From an uncultured Oscillospiraceae bacterium (GTDB taxonomy: Bacteria > Bacillota > Clostridia > Oscillospirales > Oscillospiraceae), in contig CAKUMO010000012.1 in NCBI GenBank assembly GCA_934667815.1, forward strand, positions 1 to 64,000: a DNA stretch of 64,000 nt, read 5' to 3'. Made by a program: the position numbers and the translations under genes. This document shows positions 45,134-55,512 of the stretch, in pieces (positions within the stretch are counted from its first letter, which is position 1; each line of letters opens with the position of its first letter). The notes under the pieces are model-generated. The model ran no database searches and was not told where the DNA came from. It was given only the letters and a program-made list of their open reading frames with translations.

Positions 45134-48100
45134 TCAATTCGCATACAGCGGTACGCCGAAGTAAGCGGCGACCTCATACAGGCTGCACTTCATATAGGGT
45201 GTGGTCTGGCCGGACTTGTCAGTGTACATGCCGCACCAAACGGTGTACTGCTTGCCGGTCTTGCTGTCCTCGTAGACGACATAGCAGCGCAGGAGCATGG
45301 CTTGCTTGTAATCGCCGGCTTCAATGTCGGTGGTCGCGTAGTAGTAACCGTTGGCGGTCTTGCCGGTCATCTTCACGGAGGCGGGCGTCGTCTCGTCGAT
45401 CAGGCTCTTGCCGTCGTAGCTTCTGCCGAACAGCATCACCGCGCCGCTGGAAACGACCTTGTAGCCGCCCTTCTTGGCAAGCGCTTCGTCCACCGTCCAG
45501 CCGATCTTTGCCGTCTGTGGCTTGGAGCCGTACTTCTTCAGCGTTGCGCCGATGAACTCGGGACGGTAGGCCTCGATCACGGCCGCGTACTCGTTGAGCT
45601 TGTCCAGCTCCTCCTGCGTGACCTTTCCGCGATATTCCTCGCTCATGGATTCATACAGGCTTTGCAGGCGGTCAACCGTAGGCGCTGCGGAAAGATCCTT
45701 GTCCGTCAGCTTCTCGATGAGCTCATGGAACTCGTCAAGCAGCTCGTCGTTGTGCTGCCAGTAGGTTGTCATGACCTTCTTTGCCGCACCATCCACACGG
45801 ATGTAGCAGAAGTTTTCCTTGGTGACGAACCACACGCCGCCGAACTTGATCGGGCCGTACTCCGCACCGAAGGTTCCGGGGCGGAAGGAGAAGGACTGAA
45901 TCTTCAGGGTTTCCTTATCGGCTGTGTTCGCCGCAGTATCGACCTTCAGTCGGACATAGCCCTTGAAGCCGTCGGGCAGGTCGATCTGCTTGTTGTCGTC
46001 CGTGCCGATCTGGCCGTCCACCCACTGCTTGCTGTCCATAGAAAGGTACTGGTACTTCATGCCGCGGGTATTGACCCAGAAGGTGTAGCTGTCACAGGTC
46101 AGATCCCACAGGCGGATGCCGCTGCTGCCTCTGCCGCTGGTGGGCATCTCGATGTAGAACATGACGTCCTGCGTTTTGAGGTCGAGATCCGTCCAGCCGC
46201 AGTTCACCGTATACAGTGCGGAGGTGCGCTTGTTCTCGTAGCCCTCAAGGATGGGGCTGTCAAAGATCACGGACTTCTGGTCGCCGATGATGGTGATGGG
46301 ATCGCCCGCAACCAGAGTCGACTGCGTGGGAATTCCCCACCACTTCGTGCTGTCATTCATGGAGATCAGGCGGGAGGTCTTGTCGTTGGCCGCCGTCTCT
46401 CTGGCCGGAATGGAGCCGATGATGTAATCGCGGTTGGGATCGTCGGGATCGACCGGATCCACCGGATCGACGGGATCCACGGGGCCGGGATCGGAGGCGT
46501 TGGTCATCTTGAGGACCTCGCCGTTATCCACTTTAATTTTAATGTATTCCTCCTTGGAGACGAACCACACGCCGCCGATCTTGATCGGGCCGTAGTCGCC
46601 GCCGAAGGTATCGCCACGGAAGCTGAAGCTCTGAATCTGCAGGGTAGTGGCAGGGAACTTATCCACATTTCCGGCCGTGTTGATCTTCAGACGGACATAG
46701 CCCTTGAAGCCTGCCGGCAGGTCGAGCTGCTTGTTGCCCTCGTTGGTAATCGCGCCGTTCTGCCACTTGTTGGAATCCATCTCGAGGTATTGGTACTTCA
46801 TGCTGCCGGGGGCGATCCAGAAGCTCCAGTTGTTGCAGGTGAAGTCCCAGATGCGCAGACCGGAGCTGGCCTCGGGCAGCTCGACATAGAACATGATGTC
46901 CTGCGTCGTGGTGTCCAGGTTTTTCCAGCCGCAGCTCACGGTGTAGAGGGTCGAGGTCTGCTTGTTGCCGTAGCCTTCTTCGATCGGGCTGTCAATGATG
47001 ACGGACTTCTGGTCGCCAATGATGGTGATCGGCTCACCGGCCACTGCGGTGGACTGCGTGTCCTTGCCCCACCATTTATCATTATCATTGAAGGTCACGA
47101 GCGTGGACTTCTCGCCGTTCTCAGCTTCCTCTGCATTGGGCATGGTGGCGATGAGGTAATCGCGGTCGTCCGGATCGGGATCAGGGTCAGGATTGGGCTT
47201 CGAAGCCTTGGTCATCTTGACGACCTCGCCGTCGTCCACCTGAATGGTAATGTAGTCCTCTTTGCTGATGAACCACACGCCGCCGAACTTGATCGGGCCG
47301 TAGTCGCCGCCAAAGGTACCGGCATAGAACGAGAAGCTCTGCACCTTGAGCGTTTCCTTATCCGCAACGTTCTTCGCGGTATCGATCTTCAGACGGACAT
47401 AGCCCTTGAAGCCGTCCGGCAGGTCAAGCTGCTTGTTATTTTCATCCAGCGGTGCCGCGCCGTTGACCCATTCGCTGCCGTCGATGGCAAGGTACTGATA
47501 CTGCATGCCGCGGGTGTTGACCCAGAAGCTCCAGCTGTCACAGGTCAGATCCCAGATGCGCAGGCTGGACTTGCCGCTGCCGGTGGCAGGCATCTCGATG
47601 TAGAACATCAGATCCTGCGTCTTGAGGTCCAGATTCGTCCAGCCGCAGTCCACGGTGAACAGCGGAGAGGTCTGGCTGTTGCCGAAGCCTTCTTCAATCG
47701 GGCTGTCGATGGTGACGGACTTCTGCTCACCGATGATGGTGATGCCCTCGGCCGCCGTCGCCGTTGCCTGCGAATCAATACCCCAGAATTTGTCATTCTT
47801 ATTGATGCCGATGAGCGTAGAGGCAGCGCCGATCTCGCCATTTTCCTGCTTGACCATGCTGCCGAGGAGATAGTCTCTTTCCGGCTCAGGATCTGGATCA
47901 GGATCGGGCGTGGAGGCCTTGGTCATCTTGACGACCTCGCCCTCACCGATTTTAATGGTAACATAGTCCTCTTTGGACACAAACCACACGCCGCCGAACT
48001 TCATCGGGCCGTAGTCGCCGCCGAAGGTACCGGCATAGAACGAGAAGCTCTGCACCTTGAGCGTTTCCTTGTCCGCAACATTCTTCGCGGTGTCGATCTT

Positions 48101-51100
48101 CAGGCGGACATAGCCCTTGAAGCCATCGGGCAGATCAAGCTGCTTGTTGTCCTCGTCCAGCGGTGCCGCACCGTTGACCCATTCGCTGCCGTCGATGGCA
48201 AGGTACTGATACTGCATGCCGCGGGTGTTGACCCAGAAGCTCCAGTTGTCGCAGGTCAGATCCCAGATACGCAGACTGGACTTGCCCATACCGGTCTCTG
48301 GCAGCTCGATGTAGAACATCAGGTCCTGTGTTTTGAGATCCAGATTCGTCCAGCCACAGCTCACGGTGTACTGCGTCGAGGTCTGGCTGTTGCCGAAGCC
48401 CTCTTCGATCGGGCTGTCGATGATAACTGCCTTCTGGCCGTCAATGATGTTGATGCCCTCGGCCGCCGTCGCCGTTGCCTGCGATTCAATGCCCCAGAAC
48501 TTGTCGTTCTTGTTCATGCTGACAAGCGAAGAATCGGCACCGATGTCGGCAGTCTCCTGATTCGGCACCGTTCCGAGCAGGTAATCTCTCTCCGGCTCGG
48601 GATCGGGGTCAGGGTCAGGATCGGGTGTGGGGTCGGGCGCATTGGTCAGCTTGACCGCCTCGCCGCCGTCCACACTGACCATATAGGTATCGGTCTTGGA
48701 GACGAACCACACGCCGCCGATCTTCAGCGCGCCCAGCTCGCCGCCGAAGCGCTCTGCGCGGAAGTGCAGCGCATCGATCTTCAGGCTGGCAGCGTTCTCG
48801 CCGAGCTTTTCATAATTGCCCGCCGAGCTGAGCACCAGTCGGACATAGCCCTTGAAGCCCTGTGGGAGATTGAGCTGCTTGTTGCCCTCGGTCGTGATCG
48901 TGCCGTCCACCCAGTCGTTGCTGTCCATGGCAAGATACTTGAACTGGACGCCTGCGGGCGCGAGCCAGAAGCTCCAGCCCTGGCAGGTCACGTCCTGAAT
49001 GCGGAGGCTGGACATCGTCGCAGGCAGCTCCACATAGAACATCAGGTCCTGCTTGTCCGCGTTCATGGTTGCGCTCGTCGCAACGCGGAACAGCGGCCAA
49101 GTGGTCGTGCCGTCGTTATGATAACCCTCGGGAATTTCACTGTCGATCACGACGGACTTGCGGTCGGAGATCTTCGTGATGGATTCGCCCAGAGTGATCT
49201 GTGCTTTGGAATCGATGGTTTTCCACGAATCGCTGTCGGTGTAGCTGACCTTGCTGTCCCACGTCGAGACGGGGTCGGCCTCTACCGCCACGGACGTCGC
49301 CTGCATAACAGGCTCCGGTGCGTCATAGGTCGTCATGGCAAGCGCATCCGCGCCGTTCACGGAAATATCGGTGAAATCTTCTTTGGAGACGATCCAGATG
49401 CCGCCGAGCTTGAATGCGCCGAGTCCGCCGCCGAACTTTGCGAGCTTGAAGCGAATGTTCGTCAGCGTCGCTGTCTGCGTTTTCCATGCGTCATTCTCGC
49501 CGGAATTGCCGTGGTACTGCCACCACCAGCCGGTCGCGCCGGTCACATCGATGCGGACATAGCCCTTAAAGCCCGCCGGCAGGTTGATCTGGCTGTTGGC
49601 GTCGATCTTCCGATCCTTGACCCATTCGTTGCCGTCGATCGGCAGATAGTCATAGGTCAGGCCGTCGGAGGTATAGGGGCTGAGCGTGCCGCCATTGCTG
49701 AAGAGTACATTGGAAAGGCGGAGCGACTCTGCGCTCTCGGGCATTTCGATGTAGAGCATCAGCTCCTGCGTCGCCATGTCGAAGGTGACGTTGTCGGTCG
49801 CAACATCAAACTTGCCGTGGCTTCTCTCGCTGCCATCATCCAGGTGGTAGCCCTCGTGCTGTTCGCTGTCGATGACGAGGGACTTCTGGCCGTCGTTCAG
49901 AATATTGATCGTTTCGCCCACGATGCTGGTCGACTTCGGCGCTCTGCCCCAGCCTTCGTCCGTGCAGGTGGTCACGGCCGAAGCCTCTCCCACTGCTGCG
50001 GTCTCCTTGTATACAGATGTCGCGGTGATCCACGTCGCATCAATGGGAGTCGTCATGCGGACGGTCTCGCCCTCGCCTACCTTAATATAACGAGTAGCTT
50101 CCTTGGACACAAACCACACGCCGCCGAACTTCAGCGCACCGGCCTCGCCGCCGAAGCGCGCACAGTGGAAGGTGAAGTTGTCCATCGGACGCGTCTCGGT
50201 TTTCCAGGAAGCGTCGGTGGAATCATGTCCCTGCCACCACCAGCCGTTGGCCTCGCTGATGCGCAGACGGACATAGCCCTTGAAGCCGTCAACAAGCTCG
50301 ATCTGCTTGTTGCCGTCGGTCACGCCGTCCACCCACGTCTTGCTGTCCATGGTGAGATACTGATACGGCAGATCGCCGCCCCCGGGCGTCATCGTGCCAC
50401 CGCTGAGGCTGATGCCGTCGAGGCGAATGCTCGTCGTCCCGACAGGCAGCTCAAGGTAGAACATGACATCCTGCTCGGCAATGTTGAGCTGGCTGTTATT
50501 CATGCTGACCTTAAAGACCGGGTAGCTGTTCTCCTCGCCGCCGGTTTTGTAGCCCTCGAGCTTCGGGCTGTCGAGCACGACGGACTTCTGCGCCCCGATG
50601 GGCGTGATGGCCTCGCCTGCCTTCATGGTGACTTCCGGCACCGCGCCCCACTTCTTGTCAGACCAGGTGAACCACGCGGAGTCCTCGCCGACCGCCGCGC
50701 TTTCCTCTGCGGGAACCGTCGCAGTCAGAACGTCGCCCGTCCACGCGGGCGTCTCGTCGCCGGTCGAGGGCTGCGGCTCGGCCGTGGTCAGGCTGACCTC
50801 GCTGCCGCCGTCCACGCTGACCTTGTACGCCTCGCCCTTGCTCGCAAACCACACGCCGCCGAGCTTGGCCGCGCCGTAGCTTCCGCCATAGGCGCCGATG
50901 CGGAACGCGAAGAATTGCAGCTTGATGGTCGCATCCGCGTAGCTTTCGCAGTTGACCGCCGTGTTCAGGAGCAGACGGACATAGCCCTTGAAGCCAGCCG
51001 TGAGCCTGATTTCGTTATTTTCGTCGATGACATTCTCCTGCCACGTCGCGCCGTCGGCCGCAAGGTACTGATACTTCATACCGGCAGGTGCCGGCCACTT

Positions 51101-51571
51101 GCCCCAGCTATCGGCGCAGATGTGCTTCATGCGCAGGCCGGTGGCAGCCTCGGGCAGCTCGATGTAGAACATGAGATCCTGCTTGCCCATGTCGAATGCC
51201 GTCCAGTTGGTATCGACCTCAAAGTAAGCGGAGGTCTTTTTGTTCTCGTAGCCCTCCTCAATGGGGCTGTCGAAGATCACGCTGTGGCGGTCACTGATGC
51301 CGGTGATCGCATCGCCGATCTTCACGGTCGCCTGCGACGCGATTCCCCACCAGTAGGTGTCCGCACCGCTGGCCTGTTCCTCGGCGTGCTTGATCTTCGT
51401 CGAGGTGTCATTGATGTTCTCCTCCGGAAGTGCGACCGAGGTCGCCTTCATGGTCTCGGGCGCGACCGCGCGAACGTTCGCCGCCGAAATCACCGGTGCC
51501 ATGCACATCACGATGCAAAGCACCAACGAAAGGAGTCTTTTCCATTTCTGATTGTTTTGTGCTCGAGTCAT
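45134..51571 (-). CDS. Giant secreted protein with eight tandem carbohydrate-binding-like repeats
   Basis: This 2145-aa protein is the first gene of the locus. After a signal peptide (cut near PVISA, about residue 30) come eight repeats of about 230-240 residues. Each has the landmarks SVVIDSPIEEGY, DLMFYIELP, YQYLAMDSNDWV, LPAGFKGYVRL and GPIKFGGVWFVSKE. The repeats are numbered from the N-terminus. Repeats 4 to 8 are joined by Pro-Asp or Val-Asp-Pro linkers (PDPDPDPEPE, DPVDPVDPVDP). A helical stretch (DEFHELIEKLTDKDLSAAPT) and a last beta-domain ending FGVPLYAN follow; no LPXTG or membrane anchor is seen. The start at 51571 has GGAAGGG about 9 nt upstream. The repeats look like jelly-roll binding modules of unassigned family. 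Multivalent glycan capture is the inferred role. Confidence 0.8.
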   Translation of the reverse strand: MTRAQNNQKWKRLLSLVLCIVMCMAPVISAANVRAVAPETMKATSVALPEENINDTSTKIKHAEEQASGADTYWWGIASQATVKIGDAITGISDRHSVIFDSPIEEGYENKKTSAYFEVDTNWTAFDMGKQDLMFYIELPEAATGLRMKHICADSWGKWPAPAGMKYQYLAADGATWQENVIDENNEIRLTAGFKGYVRLLLNTAVNCESYADATIKLQFFAFRIGAYGGSYGAAKLGGVWFASKGEAYKVSVDGGSEVSLTTAEPQPSTGDETPAWTGDVLTATVPAEESAAVGEDSAWFTWSDKKWGAVPEVTMKAGEAITPIGAQKSVVLDSPKLEGYKTGGEENSYPVFKVSMNNSQLNIAEQDVMFYLELPVGTTSIRLDGISLSGGTMTPGGGDLPYQYLTMDSKTWVDGVTDGNKQIELVDGFKGYVRLRISEANGWWWQGHDSTDASWKTETRPMDNFTFHCARFGGEAGALKFGGVWFVSKEATRYIKVGEGETVRMTTPIDATWITATSVYKETAAVGEASAVTTCTDEGWGRAPKSTSIVGETINILNDGQKSLVIDSEQHEGYHLDDGSERSHGKFDVATDNVTFDMATQELMLYIEMPESAESLRLSNVLFSNGGTLSPYTSDGLTYDYLPIDGNEWVKDRKIDANSQINLPAGFKGYVRIDVTGATGWWWQYHGNSGENDAWKTQTATLTNIRFKLAKFGGGLGAFKLGGIWIVSKEDFTDISVNGADALAMTTYDAPEPVMQATSVAVEADPVSTWDSKVSYTDSDSWKTIDSKAQITLGESITKISDRKSVVIDSEIPEGYHNDGTTTWPLFRVATSATMNADKQDLMFYVELPATMSSLRIQDVTCQGWSFWLAPAGVQFKYLAMDSNDWVDGTITTEGNKQLNLPQGFKGYVRLVLSSAGNYEKLGENAASLKIDALHFRAERFGGELGALKIGGVWFVSKTDTYMVSVDGGEAVKLTNAPDPTPDPDPDPDPEPERDYLLGTVPNQETADIGADSSLVSMNKNDKFWGIESQATATAAEGINIIDGQKAVIIDSPIEEGFGNSQTSTQYTVSCGWTNLDLKTQDLMFYIELPETGMGKSSLRIWDLTCDNWSFWVNTRGMQYQYLAIDGSEWVNGAAPLDEDNKQLDLPDGFKGYVRLKIDTAKNVADKETLKVQSFSFYAGTFGGDYGPMKFGGVWFVSKEDYVTIKIGEGEVVKMTKASTPDPDPDPEPERDYLLGSMVKQENGEIGAASTLIGINKNDKFWGIDSQATATAAEGITIIGEQKSVTIDSPIEEGFGNSQTSPLFTVDCGWTNLDLKTQDLMFYIEMPATGSGKSSLRIWDLTCDSWSFWVNTRGMQYQYLAIDGSEWVNGAAPLDENNKQLDLPDGFKGYVRLKIDTAKNVADKETLKVQSFSFYAGTFGGDYGPIKFGGVWFISKEDYITIQVDDGEVVKMTKASKPNPDPDPDPDDRDYLIATMPNAEEAENGEKSTLVTFNDNDKWWGKDTQSTAVAGEPITIIGDQKSVIIDSPIEEGYGNKQTSTLYTVSCGWKNLDTTTQDIMFYVELPEASSGLRIWDFTCNNWSFWIAPGSMKYQYLEMDSNKWQNGAITNEGNKQLDLPAGFKGYVRLKINTAGNVDKFPATTLQIQSFSFRGDTFGGDYGPIKIGGVWFVSKEEYIKIKVDNGEVLKMTNASDPGPVDPVDPVDPVDPDDPNRDYIIGSIPARETAANDKTSRLISMNDSTKWWGIPTQSTLVAGDPITIIGDQKSVIFDSPILEGYENKRTSALYTVNCGWTDLDLKTQDVMFYIEMPTSGRGSSGIRLWDLTCDSYTFWVNTRGMKYQYLSMDSKQWVDGQIGTDDNKQIDLPDGFKGYVRLKVDTAANTADKETLKIQSFSFRPGTFGAEYGPIKFGGVWFVTKENFCYIRVDGAAKKVMTTYWQHNDELLDEFHELIEKLTDKDLSAAPTVDRLQSLYESMSEEYRGKVTQEELDKLNEYAAVIEAYRPEFIGATLKKYGSKPQTAKIGWTVDEALAKKGGYKVVSSGAVMLFGRSYDGKSLIDETTPASVKMTGKTANGYYYATTDIEAGDYKQAMLLRCYVVYEDSKTGKQYTVWCGMYTDKSGQTTPYMKCSLYEVAAYFGVPLYAN
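45760..51440 (-). repeat. Eight tandem coding repeats, about 0.70-0.73 kb each
   Basis: Approximate unit borders, in reading order: R1 51440-50729, R2 50728-50033, R3 50032-49310, R4 49309-48590, R5 48589-47879, R6 47878-47165, R7 47164-46433, R8 46432-45760. R5 to R8 begin with RDYLLG/RDYLIA/RDYIIG after an acidic proline linker. R1 to R4 lack that start and are more divergent; R2 and R3 carry an extra GWWWQ segment. Confidence 0.8.
47165..48589 (-). repeat. Near-identical 711-bp direct duplication (repeats R5 and R6)
   Basis: The units at 47879-48589 and 47165-47878 match over long stretches with an offset of 711 bp (237 codons). For example, GGCATAGAACGAGAAGCTCT occurs at 47321 and 48032. 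Differences are scattered and mostly silent. This is a recent in-frame duplication and a likely site of repeat-number change. Confidence 0.85.
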
Positions 51572-51606
51572 AACAATCACCCTTCCTTCCAGTTTTTTAC
51601 CGAACC

Positions 51607-51627
51607 ATGCGGCATACTCTGCCGCAT
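51607..51627 (-). promoter_or_regulatory. Leader hairpin/palindrome upstream of the giant-protein gene
   Basis: ATGCGGCA (51607-51614) and TGCCGCAT (51620-51627) form a perfect 8-bp stem with a TACTC loop, 36 nt before the start codon. No U-tract follows. It shares the GCGGCA/TGCCGC core with the inverted repeat at 51766-51850, so it may be a protein-binding site. Otherwise it may be a 5' mRNA hairpin. Confidence 0.55.
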
Positions 51628-51636
51628 ACTACATAC

Positions 51637-51720
51637 AGTATAATCTGCAAAGCCGCCTTGCTTCTACTGCTATTCCGTCACAGACTTGTACTATATTACT
51701 TTTTTAGACAAAAATTACAA
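51637..51720 (-). promoter_or_regulatory. Probable promoter region of the glycan locus (minus strand)
   Basis: Two weak candidates are visible on the minus strand: TTGTAA (51715-51720) with 16 nt to TAATAT (51693-51698), and TATACT (51637-51642) with no recognisable -35. Poor consensus is expected if the divergent AraC-type activator is needed. No other sequence upstream of the first gene looks like a promoter. The exact start point cannot be fixed by reading. Confidence 0.4.
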
Positions 51721-51765
51721 ACCGGTTTCCTCTTGACATTCCATTTTTTACGCTTTGCTCAATGC

Positions 51766-51850
51766 CCGGCGGCATGCTCTTGACAATTCTTCCGTCTATC
51801 ATTATAATGGCGTCAAGCGGAACCGCCCGCGCACACCGGCATGCCGCCGG
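51766..51850. promoter_or_regulatory. 12-bp inverted repeat bracketing the regulator promoter
   Basis: CCGGCGGCATGC at 51766-51777 is the exact reverse complement of GCATGCCGCCGG at 51839-51850. The arms flank the -35/-10 elements at 51780-51808. In addition GCACACCGGCA is directly repeated at 51831-51841 and 51855-51865 (24 bp apart). This layout fits operator sites for autoregulation and for control of the divergent locus; a DNA loop or RNA stem is also possible. The rest of 51581-51927 shows no gene. Confidence 0.5.
51780..51808 (+). promoter_or_regulatory. Consensus sigma-A promoter of the AraC-family gene
   Basis: TTGACA (51780-51785), a 17-nt spacer and TATAAT (51803-51808) match the consensus perfectly. 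Transcription would start near 51815, giving a leader of about 110 nt before the ATG at 51928, which has GAGGG just upstream. Confidence 0.88.
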
Positions 51851-51927
51851 TACCGCACACCGGCAATCGTAGAAAAGTATCATAATTCTATGTCCGCTTA
51901 ATATTTGCTTATGCCTCGAGGGAATCC

Positions 51928-52812
51928 ATGTCGAAATCATCCGCAAAAGAAATCGCGCAGCACACCTCGCTTACCTCGCCCTTTCGCTACTATCCGTCCG
52001 CGCTGCCCGATCTGAATCTCTTTTTCCCGCCGCACTGGCACAACGAGTTTGAGCTGAATTACATCCGCTCCGGCCGCGCCGTGTTCTATTATAACGGTAT
52101 TCGCTTCACGGCGGAAGAGGGAGACATTTTCATTTTTCAGCCGAACCAGACGCACAGCATGACTACGCTCGGGGACGAGAGAAGCTATTACGATACCTTT
52201 CTTTTCACCGGCGACCCCTTCGGCCCGCCGGGCGAGCGCGGCAATCACGCCGTCATCAGCCCGCTGGTCAGCGGCGATTCCCTGATTCGTCAGCCCATCA
52301 ACCGCGATTGTGCGGGCTACGAGGTCATCCGGCAGACCGTCGAATCCATGATCTCTGCGGCAAAGCTCGACACCGCGCCCACCGATCTGCTGGTCAAGGG
52401 CGACCTGCTGCGCCTGTTTTACTATCTGCACGCTTACGGCCACATCACCTACCGCCAGAACGAGAAGGCCGCCGACGAGGAGCGCATCCGTCCCGTCCTG
52501 ACCTATATTGACCGGCATTTTGCCGAGGATCTGACGATCGACGCCCTCGCGCAGCTCATTCCTCTGAGCAAGAGCTATTTTATGTACTGCTTCAAGCGCA
52601 TCACAGGCACGAGCATCGTCACCTATATCACGCAGATCCGCATCAAAAAAGCCTGTGAAATGCTGCTGAACACCAACAAGCAGGTCGTACAGATCGCGAT
52701 GGAGTGCGGCTTTGACAATCTTTCCAATTTCAACCGGCAGTTTAAGAAAAATGCCGGCTGCTCACCCCTGAAATACCGAAAATCCTTCCTGCCGCAGGCG
52801 GAGGAATTATAA
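51928..52812 (+). CDS. AraC-family transcriptional regulator of the glycan locus
   Basis: A 294-aa regulator with an N-terminal cupin sensor (about 20-110; FPPHWHNEFELNYIRSGRAV, GDIFIFQPNQTHSM) and two C-terminal helix-turn-helix motifs (about 190-288; LTIDALAQLIPLSKSYFMYC and VVQIAMECGFDNLSNFNRQF). This is the usual layout of activators that bind a sugar breakdown product. It is transcribed away from the 50-kb locus, with the shared 350-bp region between. It is the only regulator in the region, so control of the locus is the obvious inference. Confidence 0.9.
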   Translation: MSKSSAKEIAQHTSLTSPFRYYPSALPDLNLFFPPHWHNEFELNYIRSGRAVFYYNGIRFTAEEGDIFIFQPNQTHSMTTLGDERSYYDTFLFTGDPFGPPGERGNHAVISPLVSGDSLIRQPINRDCAGYEVIRQTVESMISAAKLDTAPTDLLVKGDLLRLFYYLHAYGHITYRQNEKAADEERIRPVLTYIDRHFAEDLTIDALAQLIPLSKSYFMYCFKRITGTSIVTYITQIRIKKACEMLLNTNKQVVQIAMECGFDNLSNFNRQFKKNAGCSPLKYRKSFLPQAEEL

Positions 52813-52813
52813 A

Positions 52814-52854
52814 CACACAGCGGAGAAGTGCAATACTTCTCCGCTGTGTGTTTT
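52814..52854. terminator. Bidirectional terminator between the AraC gene and ligA
   Basis: A perfect 16-bp stem (CACACAGCGGAGAAGT at 52814-52829 with ACTTCTCCGCTGTGTG at 52835-52850), loop GCAAT, is followed by TTTT on the plus strand and TTTATAATT on the minus strand. It serves both convergent genes. Confidence 0.88.
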
Positions 52855-52869
52855 GGGGATCAGCTAATA

Positions 52870-55472
<2,603 letters not shown>

Positions 55473-55512
55473 GCCCTACCACCCCGTAGAGGGTATGCAG
55501 GGCGGCCGCGGA

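Noticed and set aside
45077..51643. A 2188-codon open frame on the plus strand antisense to the giant repeat protein
   Set aside because: It mirrors the minus-strand gene, whose GC-rich codon use leaves the opposite frame open. The minus-strand product has a signal peptide, ribosome site, conserved repeats and linkers; the antisense product has none of these.
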